Source: Oceanotoga teriensis
GTDB lineage: Bacteria; Thermotogota; Thermotogae; Petrotogales; Petrotogaceae
DNA length: 64,000 nucleotides
Assembly: GCF_003148465.1 (NCBI RefSeq)
Contig: NZ_QGGI01000007.1
Location: forward strand, 1-64,000
Reading direction: 5' to 3'
Below the pieces are notes generated by a model that was not told the DNA's origin, did no database searches, and worked only from the letters and a program-made list of their open reading frames with translations. This document shows, piece by piece, positions 25,398 to 32,556 of this stretch (within the stretch, counting starts at the first letter, position 1; the number at the start of each line of letters is the position of its first letter). The position numbers and the translations under genes are program-made.

Positions 25398-26750
25398 TTA
25401 TATATTCAAAATCAACTTTGCAAAACCAAAATAAACGAGCAAAGCAGTAGTATCAACAATAGTTGTTATGAGTGGAGCAGCCATTATAGCTGGATCGAGT
25501 TTAAGTTTTTGAGCAAACATAGGTAAAATAGCTCCAATTATCTTAGAAATTACAACAGTCAAAAACAAAGTAATACCAACTAAAAAAGCAATCCTTATAT
25601 CTACACCTGAAATAAAATAAATTCTTAAAAAATTCAAAAAAGATAAAGCAGATGCCACTATGAGGCTCACTTTAAACTCTTTAAAAATAACTTTAAATAT
25701 ATCTTGAAATTTTATTTCATCAAGAGCCAATCCTCTTATGATTAAAGTTGATGCCTGAGATCCAGAGTTTCCTCCAGTATCCATTAACATTGGTATAAAT
25801 GAAGCTAAAATTGCAACTGATTCTAAAACTTCCTTAGATCTTCCTATCACAAGTTCTGTAAGAGATGCTGAAACCATAAGAATTATCAACCATGTTATTC
25901 TTTTTCTCGCGAGTGTAAAAGTTTTAGTATTCAAATAATCATCATTCAAGGGCTCAATAGCTGCCATCTTTTCAAAATCTTCTGTATTTTCCTCTTCTAT
26001 TACATCTATTATATCATCAACAGTGATAACTCCAGTCATCAAACCCTCATTATCAACCACTGGAATAGTATTCAAATCATACTTTCTAAACTTTCTTGCA
26101 ATATCCTCCTGATCATCAAGTGTTTTACAACTTATGATATCAGTTTCCGTCATTATATTTTTTACAAACTCTTTCTCATCTGCAATCAAAAGATTTCTAA
26201 GAGAAATTATTCCAACAAGTTTTCTATAAGAATTTAAAACATATGCAGTATAAATAGTTTCAACATCTTTAGCAACTTTTTTTATATGTTCAATACTATG
26301 TTCTACTGTCATACCTTCTTTTAAAGATACATATTCTAAAGTCATTATACTACCGGCTGAAAAATCAGGATAATTTAAAAATTTATTTATCATATTTCTT
26401 CTATTTTCATCTGTATTCTTAATAACTTTTTTAACAACTGCTGCTGGCATTTCTTCTATCAAATCAACCATATCATCAAAATGCGATTCTTTCAATAAAT
26501 ATTGTGTTTCCTCATCGGTTATCTTTTCAATAATTTTTTGTTGATAATCTTTATCAAGATAATAAAAAACATCAACTGCAATATCTTTAGATAAAAGTCT
26601 GAAAACTATCAAAGCTTCAACTGTTGGAAGCTCTTCTATTAAATCACTGATATGAACTATATTCATATCCTTCAAAATAGCTTTTAAATCAGAAAAATTT
26701 TTTTCTGATATGAAATTCATAATCTTCACAATATCATCTGTTTTAAACAT
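25398..26750 (-). CDS. mgtE: Magnesium transporter/channel MgtE
   Basis: An inner-membrane Mg2+ channel of 450 residues with the standard order: a helical N-domain (about 1-128), two CBS domains (about 135-255) that bind regulatory Mg2+, a connecting helix, and five membrane helices (about 280-448). The conserved PMLMDTGGNSGSQAS of the pore region is present, as is the LDPAIMAAPLITTIVD segment in the last helices. AGGAGGT precedes the ATG. It is preceded by a 29-codon leader peptide and alternative RNA pairings. No M-box riboswitch is seen. Confidence 0.95.
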   Translation of the reverse strand: MFKTDDIVKIMNFISEKNFSDLKAILKDMNIVHISDLIEELPTVEALIVFRLLSKDIAVDVFYYLDKDYQQKIIEKITDEETQYLLKESHFDDMVDLIEEMPAAVVKKVIKNTDENRRNMINKFLNYPDFSAGSIMTLEYVSLKEGMTVEHSIEHIKKVAKDVETIYTAYVLNSYRKLVGIISLRNLLIADEKEFVKNIMTETDIISCKTLDDQEDIARKFRKYDLNTIPVVDNEGLMTGVITVDDIIDVIEEENTEDFEKMAAIEPLNDDYLNTKTFTLARKRITWLIILMVSASLTELVIGRSKEVLESVAILASFIPMLMDTGGNSGSQASTLIIRGLALDEIKFQDIFKVIFKEFKVSLIVASALSFLNFLRIYFISGVDIRIAFLVGITLFLTVVISKIIGAILPMFAQKLKLDPAIMAAPLITTIVDTTALLVYFGFAKLILNI

Positions 26751-26756
26751 AATTTT

Positions 26757-26815
26757 ACCTCCTAAGTTCAGAGATAAAAATCAAAACCTTTAAAGGAGAT
26801 GATTAATACCCCTTT
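26757..26815 (-). promoter_or_regulatory. Alternative RNA pairings controlling the mgtE ribosome site
   Basis: On the minus strand AAAGGGG (26809-26815) can pair with CTCCTTT (26792-26798). Alternatively ATCTCCT (26794-26800) can pair with the mgtE Shine-Dalgarno AGGAGGT (26757-26763), with one G-U pair. The two helices share the CTCC segment and exclude each other, so whichever forms sets access to the mgtE start. The first helix lies inside the leader peptide frame, making its formation dependent on ribosome position. Confidence 0.5.
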
Positions 26816-26857
26816 ATAAATACAACTACTATCCGGAACAGAATCTTCATTACTCAT
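26768..26857 (-). CDS. mgtE leader peptide, 29 residues, acidic/proline-rich start
   Basis: ATG at 26857 lies seven bases after GGGAGGTG; the frame ends with TGA five bases before the mgtE Shine-Dalgarno. The peptide starts MSNEDSVPDSSC, then turns hydrophobic. Early acidic residues and proline are what destabilise translating ribosomes at low Mg2+ in the E. coli mgtA leader MgtL. A Mg2+-sensing leader for mgtE is therefore a reasonable inference. Homology to MgtL is not claimed. Confidence 0.65.
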   Translation of the reverse strand: MSNEDSVPDSSCIYKGVLIISFKGFDFYL

Positions 26858-26878
26858 AAATAATCACCTCCCAAACGA

Positions 26879-26936
26879 ATTATACAATAAAAACTTAAAC
26901 ATAAAAATCATTTTACATTAAATAGAATGTTATAAT
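26879..26936. promoter_or_regulatory. Divergent promoters for the mgtE leader and the Nudix gene
   Basis: The minus strand has TATAAT at 26879-26884, upstream of the leader peptide. The plus strand has the extended -10 TGTTATAAT, with TATAAT at 26931-26936, upstream of the Nudix gene. No clear -35 is visible for either. Confidence 0.55.
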
Positions 26937-26953
26937 AAAAAGGGGTGAAAAAA

Positions 26954-27475
26954 TTGGATAAATTTTTGAATGAAAATAAGATAAATATACCTTATAAAAA
27001 AATTAAAAAAAATGAAAAACAAAGACTTGCTGTAGTATGTTTTGCAGAAAATGAAGAAAATGAATATCTTTTATTGAACAGATATAAAGAGCCATTCAAA
27101 GGATTCTTAGTACCACCTGGTGGAAAAGTTGAAAAAAATGAAACCATTGAACAAGCTGTAAAAAGAGAGTTCTTAGAAGAAACTACATTCGAATTAGAAA
27201 ATATAGAATTTCAAGTATTAACATCTGAAACAGGTCCTGAAAATTACAATTGGATTCTTTTTATTTTTACTGCTAAAATAAAAAAACAATCTCTTAAAAC
27301 ATGTAATGAAGGAATTCTTGGTTGGTATAAAAAATCTCAACTAAAAAATTTAAAATTATCTTCTATAGATAAACTAACTCTTCCTTACATAATGGATAAA
27401 AATAAATATTTCATAGAATTAAATTATGATCAAGAAAAAAATCCCACAATATTAAATATACAAAAAATAAATTAA
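26954..27475 (+). CDS. Nudix hydrolase (MutT-like)
   Basis: The Nudix box is complete in GGKVEKNETIEQAVKREF followed by LEETTFEL, giving the GX5EX7REXXEE metal site. LAVVCF and LLLNRYKEPFKGFLVPPGG precede it, similar to 8-oxo-dGTP diphosphatases of the MutT/YtkD type, although the substrate is not certain. A GTG at 26945 overlaps the ribosome site AGGGGTG; the TTG at 26954, six bases after it, is the better start and gives 173 residues. Confidence 0.88.
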   Translation: MDKFLNENKINIPYKKIKKNEKQRLAVVCFAENEENEYLLLNRYKEPFKGFLVPPGGKVEKNETIEQAVKREFLEETTFELENIEFQVLTSETGPENYNWILFIFTAKIKKQSLKTCNEGILGWYKKSQLKNLKLSSIDKLTLPYIMDKNKYFIELNYDQEKNPTILNIQKIN

Positions 27476-27504
27476 ATCCAAGAGAAATTTCTCTTGGATT
27501 TAAT
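27471..27504. terminator. Bidirectional terminator, near-perfect palindrome
   Basis: AAATCCAAGAGAAA / TTTCTCTTGGATTT is an exact 28-bp palindrome, extended by ATT/AAT, between the convergent Nudix and DUF1475-like genes. Confidence 0.85.
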
Positions 27505-27508
27505 TCTT

Positions 27509-27841
27509 TCATTTAAGTTTATTTCCACCAAAAAATATTTTCATATCTCCATTAGATTCAAAAACATTCTTAATTATATAAAGTAAAACCAAAACATTAC
27601 CCAATATCAAAAAACCAATACTCCATAAAATCTTTGCCATCAAAGTATTCTCTCTATAGATAACCCAAAAAACCATGATCAAAAAACCCACATAAACATC
27701 TATTAAACTCACTATACCCCAAGCTATACCAAGTAAAATATTGCCTTCTTGAAAAAAATCTCCAAACCAAAAACCATAAATTAAAGTTAAAACCATTATC
27801 AAAAATAGAGTTATAGACCAAATTAAAATAGTTTTTTTCAT
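27509..27841 (-). CDS. Small integral membrane protein, DUF1475-like
   Basis: The 110 residues contain three membrane segments (about 5-22, 36-62 and 70-93). The conserved-looking LIYGFWFGDFF...GIAWGIVSLIDVYVGF matches my recollection of the DUF1475 family, whose function is unknown. The start overlaps the stop of the upstream exported protein as ATGA. It is the last gene of a four-gene unit with an MFS transporter. Confidence 0.7.
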   Translation of the reverse strand: MKKTILIWSITLFLIMVLTLIYGFWFGDFFQEGNILLGIAWGIVSLIDVYVGFLIMVFWVIYRENTLMAKILWSIGFLILGNVLVLLYIIKNVFESNGDMKIFFGGNKLK

Positions 27842-28677
27842 TTTAAGACAAATCCAATCATAACATTAAATGTAGTCAAATAATTTTCTGAATAATTCTC
27901 TTCAGATTGATTATAACTATCTTTATATTGAGAAGTTCCCTTTGCAGATCCTCCTATAACTCTAAACCCTAAATAAGTTTCTAAATAATCATTTAAATAC
28001 AAACCACTTTTTAATACAACATCATAAATAGAACCTTCAAATGCAAAATTAGAACCGTTTAGGAATGCTGAAGAAGCATAAAAACCATCTCCATCCATTT
28101 CAATATACCAATTATCAAAATTCTTCTTAACTCTTGCTTTTATTATCGGTACAGGACCAACATTTTGGGTAATTGCAAGTTTATTTCCCTCATTACTCTC
28201 AAAAACAATAGAAGCATTTCTAACCTGCAAAGAAAGTCCCGCACTCAAAAGCCATTCATCATTATTTATAAAGTCATATAGATAACTTACTCTCCAAAAA
28301 TCAAATCCATATTTAATCTTAGTAGGGCCACTAAAAGTAACATTATCATAAACTACAGGATCTTTAAAAAAAGTCTGAGTATTAACTGTTAAAGGTTGAT
28401 ACAAAAATATAATATTATGATTATTAAAAAAATTAGCAGATACATTATACCTACTATAAGGAAATAAAATATCTTGTCCACCAGTTTTAACTAAATCTAT
28501 AGAATCTCCTAAAACACCAGAATTTTTACCAGATCTTATAGTATGATATAAAACACTTGTAAATCCATTATTATAATCTAATTTGATTTCAAAAGGATTA
28601 TTCTCAGAATTTAAAAATGAAGAAAAAGAAATGAGACTGAACACAAAAATAAAACTCAAAATAAAAATTTTTTTCAT
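27838..28677 (-). CDS. Exported protein, probable outer-membrane beta-barrel
   Basis: A signal peptide (about 1-19) is followed by about 260 residues rich in alternating aromatic/hydrophobic strands (IKLDYNNGFTSVLYH, VSANFFNNHNIIFLYQP, TYLGFRVIGGS). It ends in a strand with a near-terminal aromatic, ...NVMIGFVLK. That pattern fits an outer-membrane (toga) beta-barrel. No specific family is recognised. AGGAGGG precedes the ATG. Confidence 0.6.
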   Translation of the reverse strand: MKKIFILSFIFVFSLISFSSFLNSENNPFEIKLDYNNGFTSVLYHTIRSGKNSGVLGDSIDLVKTGGQDILFPYSRYNVSANFFNNHNIIFLYQPLTVNTQTFFKDPVVYDNVTFSGPTKIKYGFDFWRVSYLYDFINNDEWLLSAGLSLQVRNASIVFESNEGNKLAITQNVGPVPIIKARVKKNFDNWYIEMDGDGFYASSAFLNGSNFAFEGSIYDVVLKSGLYLNDYLETYLGFRVIGGSAKGTSQYKDSYNQSEENYSENYLTTFNVMIGFVLK

Positions 28678-28692
28678 AAAATCCCTCCTAAT

Positions 28693-29079
28693 TTAATAAA
28701 TATACTCTTTGGATACTGTCGTCAAACTCTCTGAAAAAAGTAAAAAAGCCTCCGTTTTAAACTTTAAAAACCTACTATCAGAAGACCTATACCAATAATA
28801 AGTATTAAATGAAATACCTAAAAAGATATTTACACTGGCCTTAAACTTGTCAGTTAAAAAACTTTTACCATGAATATCTAATTCTTCTTCACCCAAATAT
28901 TCAACATTAAAAATATTAATCTTTAAATCATCTGGATTTATCAAAAAAAATTTAAAATTATCATCATATTCTTTAAAATATTTTATCAAAAAAAAGTCTG
29001 GATTTTGAAACCACATAGCATTTTTAGGCAAATTTAAAGATTCTGTTTTTATCAAAACATCTTTTTCAAAGATTTTCAA
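28693..29079 (-). CDS. 3' part of a frameshifted exported protein
   Basis: This frame is open from 29112 without a stop and has no good ribosome site of its own; the listed TTG is only the first possible start. Read from the A7 run it continues IVAVRKGDYVDLKIFEKDV, which extends naturally from the upstream reading frame. The joined product would be about 220 residues. I see it as the C-terminal part of one gene, expressed by slippage, or else a pseudogene half. No family is recognised. Confidence 0.5.
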   Translation of the reverse strand: MKIFEKDVLIKTESLNLPKNAMWFQNPDFFLIKYFKEYDDNFKFFLINPDDLKINIFNVEYLGEEELDIHGKSFLTDKFKASVNIFLGISFNTYYWYRSSDSRFLKFKTEAFLLFSESLTTVSKEYIY

Positions 29080-29105
29080 ATCTACATAATCACCTTTTCT
29101 AACAG

Positions 29106-29354
29106 CTACAATTTTTTTGATTTTAAAGAATCTTCATATATCCATTCCTGCAAAATATCATCAAAATAAATATATTCTTGAGAAATTTCATCAAGTTTTG
29201 ATTCATATGCAACTCTCTCATTCAACTTTTCGATATTCCAAATCATAGTAGATGTTGCACCATCGGTAAAAACATCGTACTCCAAAACATAAGAAAATAT
29301 AATGGAAAAAAATAAAAAATTAAATACTATTAAAATTTTTTTCAATTCAATCAC
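29106..29354 (-). CDS. 5' part of a frameshifted exported protein
   Basis: A GTG at 29354 overlaps the MFS stop (GTGA). A TTG at 29345, six bases after GGGAAGTG, is an alternative that would start MKKILIVFNFLFFSIIFS, a cleaner signal peptide. The mature part contains EYDVFTDGATSTMIWNIEKL. The frame stops two codons after an A7 run, one frame away from the downstream part. Alone it would be an 82-residue secreted fragment. Confidence 0.5.
   Translation of the reverse strand: MIELKKILIVFNFLFFSIIFSYVLEYDVFTDGATSTMIWNIEKLNERVAYESKLDEISQEYIYFDDILQEWIYEDSLKSKKL
29112..29118 (-). other. A7 slippery heptamer joining two reading frames
   Basis: The upstream frame reads TCA AAA AAA TTG TAG, so the heptamer is phased A_AAA_AAA, the classical -1 slippery arrangement. 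A -1 ribosomal shift, or one extra A from polymerase slippage, gives TCA AAA AAA ATT GTA GCT and 139 further codons. A sequencing or assembly error in the homopolymer is the main alternative. Confidence 0.6.
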
Positions 29355-30604
29355 TTCCCATTAATAAAAGATTTATTAATAACATAAAAATATAAATAAA
29401 ATAAAATAACAGAAAAAATAGTTAAAAAAGTAGCAAATAAAAAAAGCATATTATAACCATAATCTTTTATCAAAAAACCACCACTAAAAATTATCAAAGC
29501 TGAACCAAGTGTAGAAGAAATAGTTTGAACTGCTGACAAAAAAGTATGATACTTTTGTTTAACACTCTCAAGAGAAAATATAGTAATAGATGTTCTGCTT
29601 ATATTAGTAAAAGAAACTATTAAAATAAAACTCAAAGATGCTGCATAAACATTATCATAAATAATTATTGGAATCATAGAAAATATTAAAAGAATAGTAG
29701 ATAAAACAAAAGTATTCGCAAGTCCAAAATACTTTTTTAAAATAGGTGTACTCAATGCCGCTGGAATAATAATCAATTGTCCAAATCCCAAAATCCATCC
29801 TATGCTTGAAGTATCTATAAACAAAATCTTATCCAAATATACATTAATATAATTTCGCATAGAAATTTCGGATGCAATCATAAAAAATAAAACTAATGAA
29901 CTTATTATCATTATATTAAAAGGTATATTAGAAGTATTTTCATCATTATCTTCATCAATATAAAGATTAATAGAATCATCCATTTTATAAAATAAAAATA
30001 AAACAAATAATAATATCAAAGGTGTAATAAACAAAGTAAAACTATAAGGCAATGGACTCTCTTTAATATTTACATCAAAAAAATCAGAAAAAAACTTTGT
30101 AATATATCCAGAAAAAACACTTCCAATAAATCCTCCAATAGGTGTTATTGCAGATTTTGCAGAATATACATGTGTACGTTCAAACTCATTAGTATTTTTC
30201 ATAATGAATGGATTAACATTAACAATATAAAAAGCTATTCCCATACCTCCAATAAAATTATAAAAAAACAATAAAAATGATCTAATCTTATCAGGAAAAA
30301 ACATAACCGATGGAATGAGACCTATACCTATCAAAGAAAAAAGAATACCTAAAATCATGCTACGCTTTATACCAAGCTTATTGCCTAAAATAGCTGAAAT
30401 AGGTGTAAACATCAAAATTATAATAAGTCCAACACCACTAAAAACACCTATAAAAGCTTCATCAAAACCCATTCTAATGATATAAATATTTTGAAGTACA
30501 TTTGTAATACCACCTATCAATGAAAACCCAACTAAAAATTCTATCATCAAAAGTAATTTCATATTCTTATTTATATTTTTAAAAGCTTTAAAATAATCTT
30601 TCAT
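29351..30604 (-). CDS. Major facilitator superfamily transporter
   Basis: The 417 residues carry about 12 membrane segments in two halves around a charged central loop (YKMDDSINLYIDEDNDENTSN, about residue 210). The first cytoplasmic loop has the MFS pattern GNKLGIKRSM. The substrate is unknown. The frame is open 84 bases further upstream, but GGAGGTG precedes the ATG at 30604, which is the start. It leads an operon with the frameshifted exported protein, the beta-barrel protein and the DUF1475-like protein. Confidence 0.85.
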   Translation of the reverse strand: MKDYFKAFKNINKNMKLLLMIEFLVGFSLIGGITNVLQNIYIIRMGFDEAFIGVFSGVGLIIILMFTPISAILGNKLGIKRSMILGILFSLIGIGLIPSVMFFPDKIRSFLLFFYNFIGGMGIAFYIVNVNPFIMKNTNEFERTHVYSAKSAITPIGGFIGSVFSGYITKFFSDFFDVNIKESPLPYSFTLFITPLILLFVLFLFYKMDDSINLYIDEDNDENTSNIPFNIMIISSLVLFFMIASEISMRNYINVYLDKILFIDTSSIGWILGFGQLIIIPAALSTPILKKYFGLANTFVLSTILLIFSMIPIIIYDNVYAASLSFILIVSFTNISRTSITIFSLESVKQKYHTFLSAVQTISSTLGSALIIFSGGFLIKDYGYNMLFLFATFLTIFSVILFYLYFYVINKSFINGK

Positions 30605-30696
30605 GAAACACCTCCAAATACAAATCACAAGTTTCAAATATTTAAAACATATTAACAAAAAATTAAATCTTAACCAAAAATGAAACATAAAATAAC

Positions 30697-30725
30697 TTGA
30701 ATAATATAAATAAATTTGCTATACT
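30697..30725 (+). promoter_or_regulatory. Consensus-like promoter for a non-coding RNA
   Basis: TTGAAT (30697-30702), 17 bases, TATACT (30720-30725), with TG one base before the -10. It is among the best promoters in the window, and no reading frame with a ribosome site follows it. Confidence 0.75.
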
Positions 30726-30731
30726 TTAAGT

Positions 30732-30934
30732 GGAATTTTGTAATCTAAAGATTAACAAAACAAACATTATGTATATTTACACTAATTTATTAATCATGTT
30801 ACTTGTTTAACAATTTGGTAACGTGATTAATGGTATATTAGAGTGCAACAATAATAGAAACGAGTAGCAAGTAACAATAGTAAGCCCCTCAAATATTTAT
30901 GTTATGTGGAAGATAATATCTTCCACCTTTTTTT
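30732..30934 (+). ncRNA. Candidate free-standing structured RNA, about 200 nt
   Basis: The unit is a strong promoter, about 200 bases without a credible reading frame, then the terminator GTGGAAGAT-AAT-ATCTTCCAC with T7. Inside, a 5' hairpin (about 30736-30760) pairs TTTTGT with ACAAAA and AATC with GATT. A central hairpin pairs TTAATCATGTTAC with GTAACGTGATTAA around a loop, extended by CACTAAT with ATTAGAGTG. Conserved-looking islands with higher GC (GAAACGAGTAGCAAGTAAC, GTAAGCCCCTCAAA) lie in the 3' third. The 5' GTGGAA could also pair with TTCCAC of the terminator, closing the molecule. The length suggests a 6S-like regulator, but I cannot assign a family. Confidence 0.55.
30906..30934 (+). 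terminator. Terminator of the candidate RNA gene
   Basis: Perfect 9-bp stem GTGGAAGAT / ATCTTCCAC with loop AAT, then CT7. Confidence 0.9.
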
Positions 30935-30992
30935 ATCATTTTTTTAAAAAATCACTTGTTCAACAAAAAAAGAACATTTTTATAGAATTTAA

Positions 30993-31001
30993 TGTTATAA
31001 T
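30993..31001 (+). promoter_or_regulatory. Extended -10 promoter TGTTATAAT
   Basis: TGTTATAAT lies 35 bases before the next gene. The same nine bases occur upstream of the genes at 24114 and 26954, each without a clear -35. Confidence 0.6.
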
Positions 31002-31036
31002 AAAGTATATATAAACTAAATAGAAAGGTGATTTAA

Positions 31037-32506
31037 ATGAGGGGAAAAACCATAATTATTATCATTATATTAATAATTCTTATGATCTTAAGCTTTATTG
31101 GTGGATTAATGCTAAAAAAGAATAACTTTGAATTCATTCCAAATATTCAAATATCTGGAGATGTTCAAAATCCTGTAGATCAAAATATCTTAAAAAGTTT
31201 AAATATACAAAACATCGAAATAGATAAAAAAGATTATAAATCAATACTTTTAAATGAATTGATAGAAATTGCCAAACCACTCGAAAATGAATATGATGTA
31301 TATTTTTACTCTGCTTCATCTGATAAAGTGATAAAAATATCTGATAAATACTTAAAAGAATCTTTAATCGTATTCGATAAAGACAATGGACTAACATTGA
31401 TAAATGTAAATCATTCTCAAAAAACAAATATAAACAACTTAAATAAAATAATAATAAAATCTGCAAAAAATGAATTCAATGAAATAGGTTTAAATATAAT
31501 AGAACCCGAAAATAATATATTAAAATTAACTCCGGCAAATGCTCTATTAGATTATTCCTATGATCAAAAATTTGAAATTGAAAATATTGAAAACATAGAA
31601 AATAACAGTTCTTATAAGAGTACAATATATGAAAAAAAAGATATCTTAAATACTGAAAAAATTCCAAATATAAAAGGAAATAGAACCTTAATAATATCAT
31701 CAGATGGTGAATCTGTATATTATAAAGATGGATTCATCGAAATAAATCAAAATTCATTTGATTATATATCAAACAATGGTCAATTAATACTAAAAAATAT
31801 AAAAGGAATAATATTAAATTCTCCAGTATACTCAGTAAAAGATGCTTATACGGATAGCGTGCATTATATCAAACAAGATAAAAATGTTCTAATAATAATT
31901 ATAAGCGGGCTTGGATACCATGATTATTTAAAAGCAATAAATGATGGATATGCACCGTTTCTCGCTGAAAAAAATGTTGCCAGTAGAGCCCTAACTGTTT
32001 TTAAACCCGAAGAAAATACAGGAATGGCTGCAATAATAACGGGAAAATCACCCAATGAAAACAAAATATATGATAATTCATACAAAAAAATCTATACTCC
32101 AGATATATTTGAATACTTATCAAAATTTGGTATGACATCTGCTTATATAGAAGGCAATAATAAAATTTTAGATACAAGTATAGAACCAATAATAACAAAA
32201 GATTTAAACCAAAACCTTCAATACGATGATGAAACATTTCAAAAAACTATAGAAAATCTGGATAAAAACTTTATAATAAGTCATTTTCATTCCATAGAAG
32301 AAGAATCAAAAAAATCGGATACATCTTATGAAAGTATAATGAATCAAATGAAAATAATAGATGATTACATAAAACAAATATATGAACAGTTCGATGGTAA
32401 AATAATAATAACTTCAGATTATGGTATTTATAATGGTGAAAATGGTCCTAAATTTGGGCAGATGAGATATGAAAATATGTTTGTTCCATATTTAATACTT
32501 GAATAA
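31037..32506 (+). CDS. Membrane-anchored alkaline-phosphatase-fold protein with degenerate metal site
   Basis: One N-terminal membrane helix (about 5-26) anchors a 460-residue extracytoplasmic part. Residues about 275-489 follow the alkaline-phosphatase-superfamily order, but key residues differ from the soluble relative at 24114: VLIIIISGLGYHD has Ser where the first Asp is expected, NTGMAAIITGKS replaces STTSAHVTTIHTGK, and IITSDYGIY has Tyr where DHG is expected. It is therefore probably not a standard two-metal phosphatase. Residues 30-260 are unrecognised. AGAAAGGTGA precedes the ATG, and a terminator follows. Confidence 0.65.
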   Translation: MRGKTIIIIIILIILMILSFIGGLMLKKNNFEFIPNIQISGDVQNPVDQNILKSLNIQNIEIDKKDYKSILLNELIEIAKPLENEYDVYFYSASSDKVIKISDKYLKESLIVFDKDNGLTLINVNHSQKTNINNLNKIIIKSAKNEFNEIGLNIIEPENNILKLTPANALLDYSYDQKFEIENIENIENNSSYKSTIYEKKDILNTEKIPNIKGNRTLIISSDGESVYYKDGFIEINQNSFDYISNNGQLILKNIKGIILNSPVYSVKDAYTDSVHYIKQDKNVLIIIISGLGYHDYLKAINDGYAPFLAEKNVASRALTVFKPEENTGMAAIITGKSPNENKIYDNSYKKIYTPDIFEYLSKFGMTSAYIEGNNKILDTSIEPIITKDLNQNLQYDDETFQKTIENLDKNFIISHFHSIEEESKKSDTSYESIMNQMKIIDDYIKQIYEQFDGKIIITSDYGIYNGENGPKFGQMRYENMFVPYLILE

Positions 32507-32519
32507 TTTAAATTCCAAC

Positions 32520-32556
32520 ACTCTGATTTCCAAAATGGAAATCAGAGTTTATTTTT
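32520..32556. terminator. Terminator between the phosphatase-like and photolyase genes
   Basis: ACTCTGATTTCC / GGAAATCAGAGT with loop AAAAT is followed by TTATTTTTT on the plus strand. The photolyase stop overlaps it, so it may serve both directions. Confidence 0.85.

Noticed and set aside
26757-26900. M-box Mg2+ riboswitch upstream of mgtE
   Set aside because: The region is too short and lacks the conserved M-box sequences; the leader peptide explains the space better.
30772-30813. Short ATG frame of 13 codons inside the RNA gene
   Set aside because: There is no Shine-Dalgarno before it, and it lies within sequence that forms the central hairpin.
30732-30934. Assignment of the orphan RNA as 6S RNA
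   Set aside because: The length and end pairing fit, but I could not draw the long rod with a symmetric central bubble, so the family is left open.
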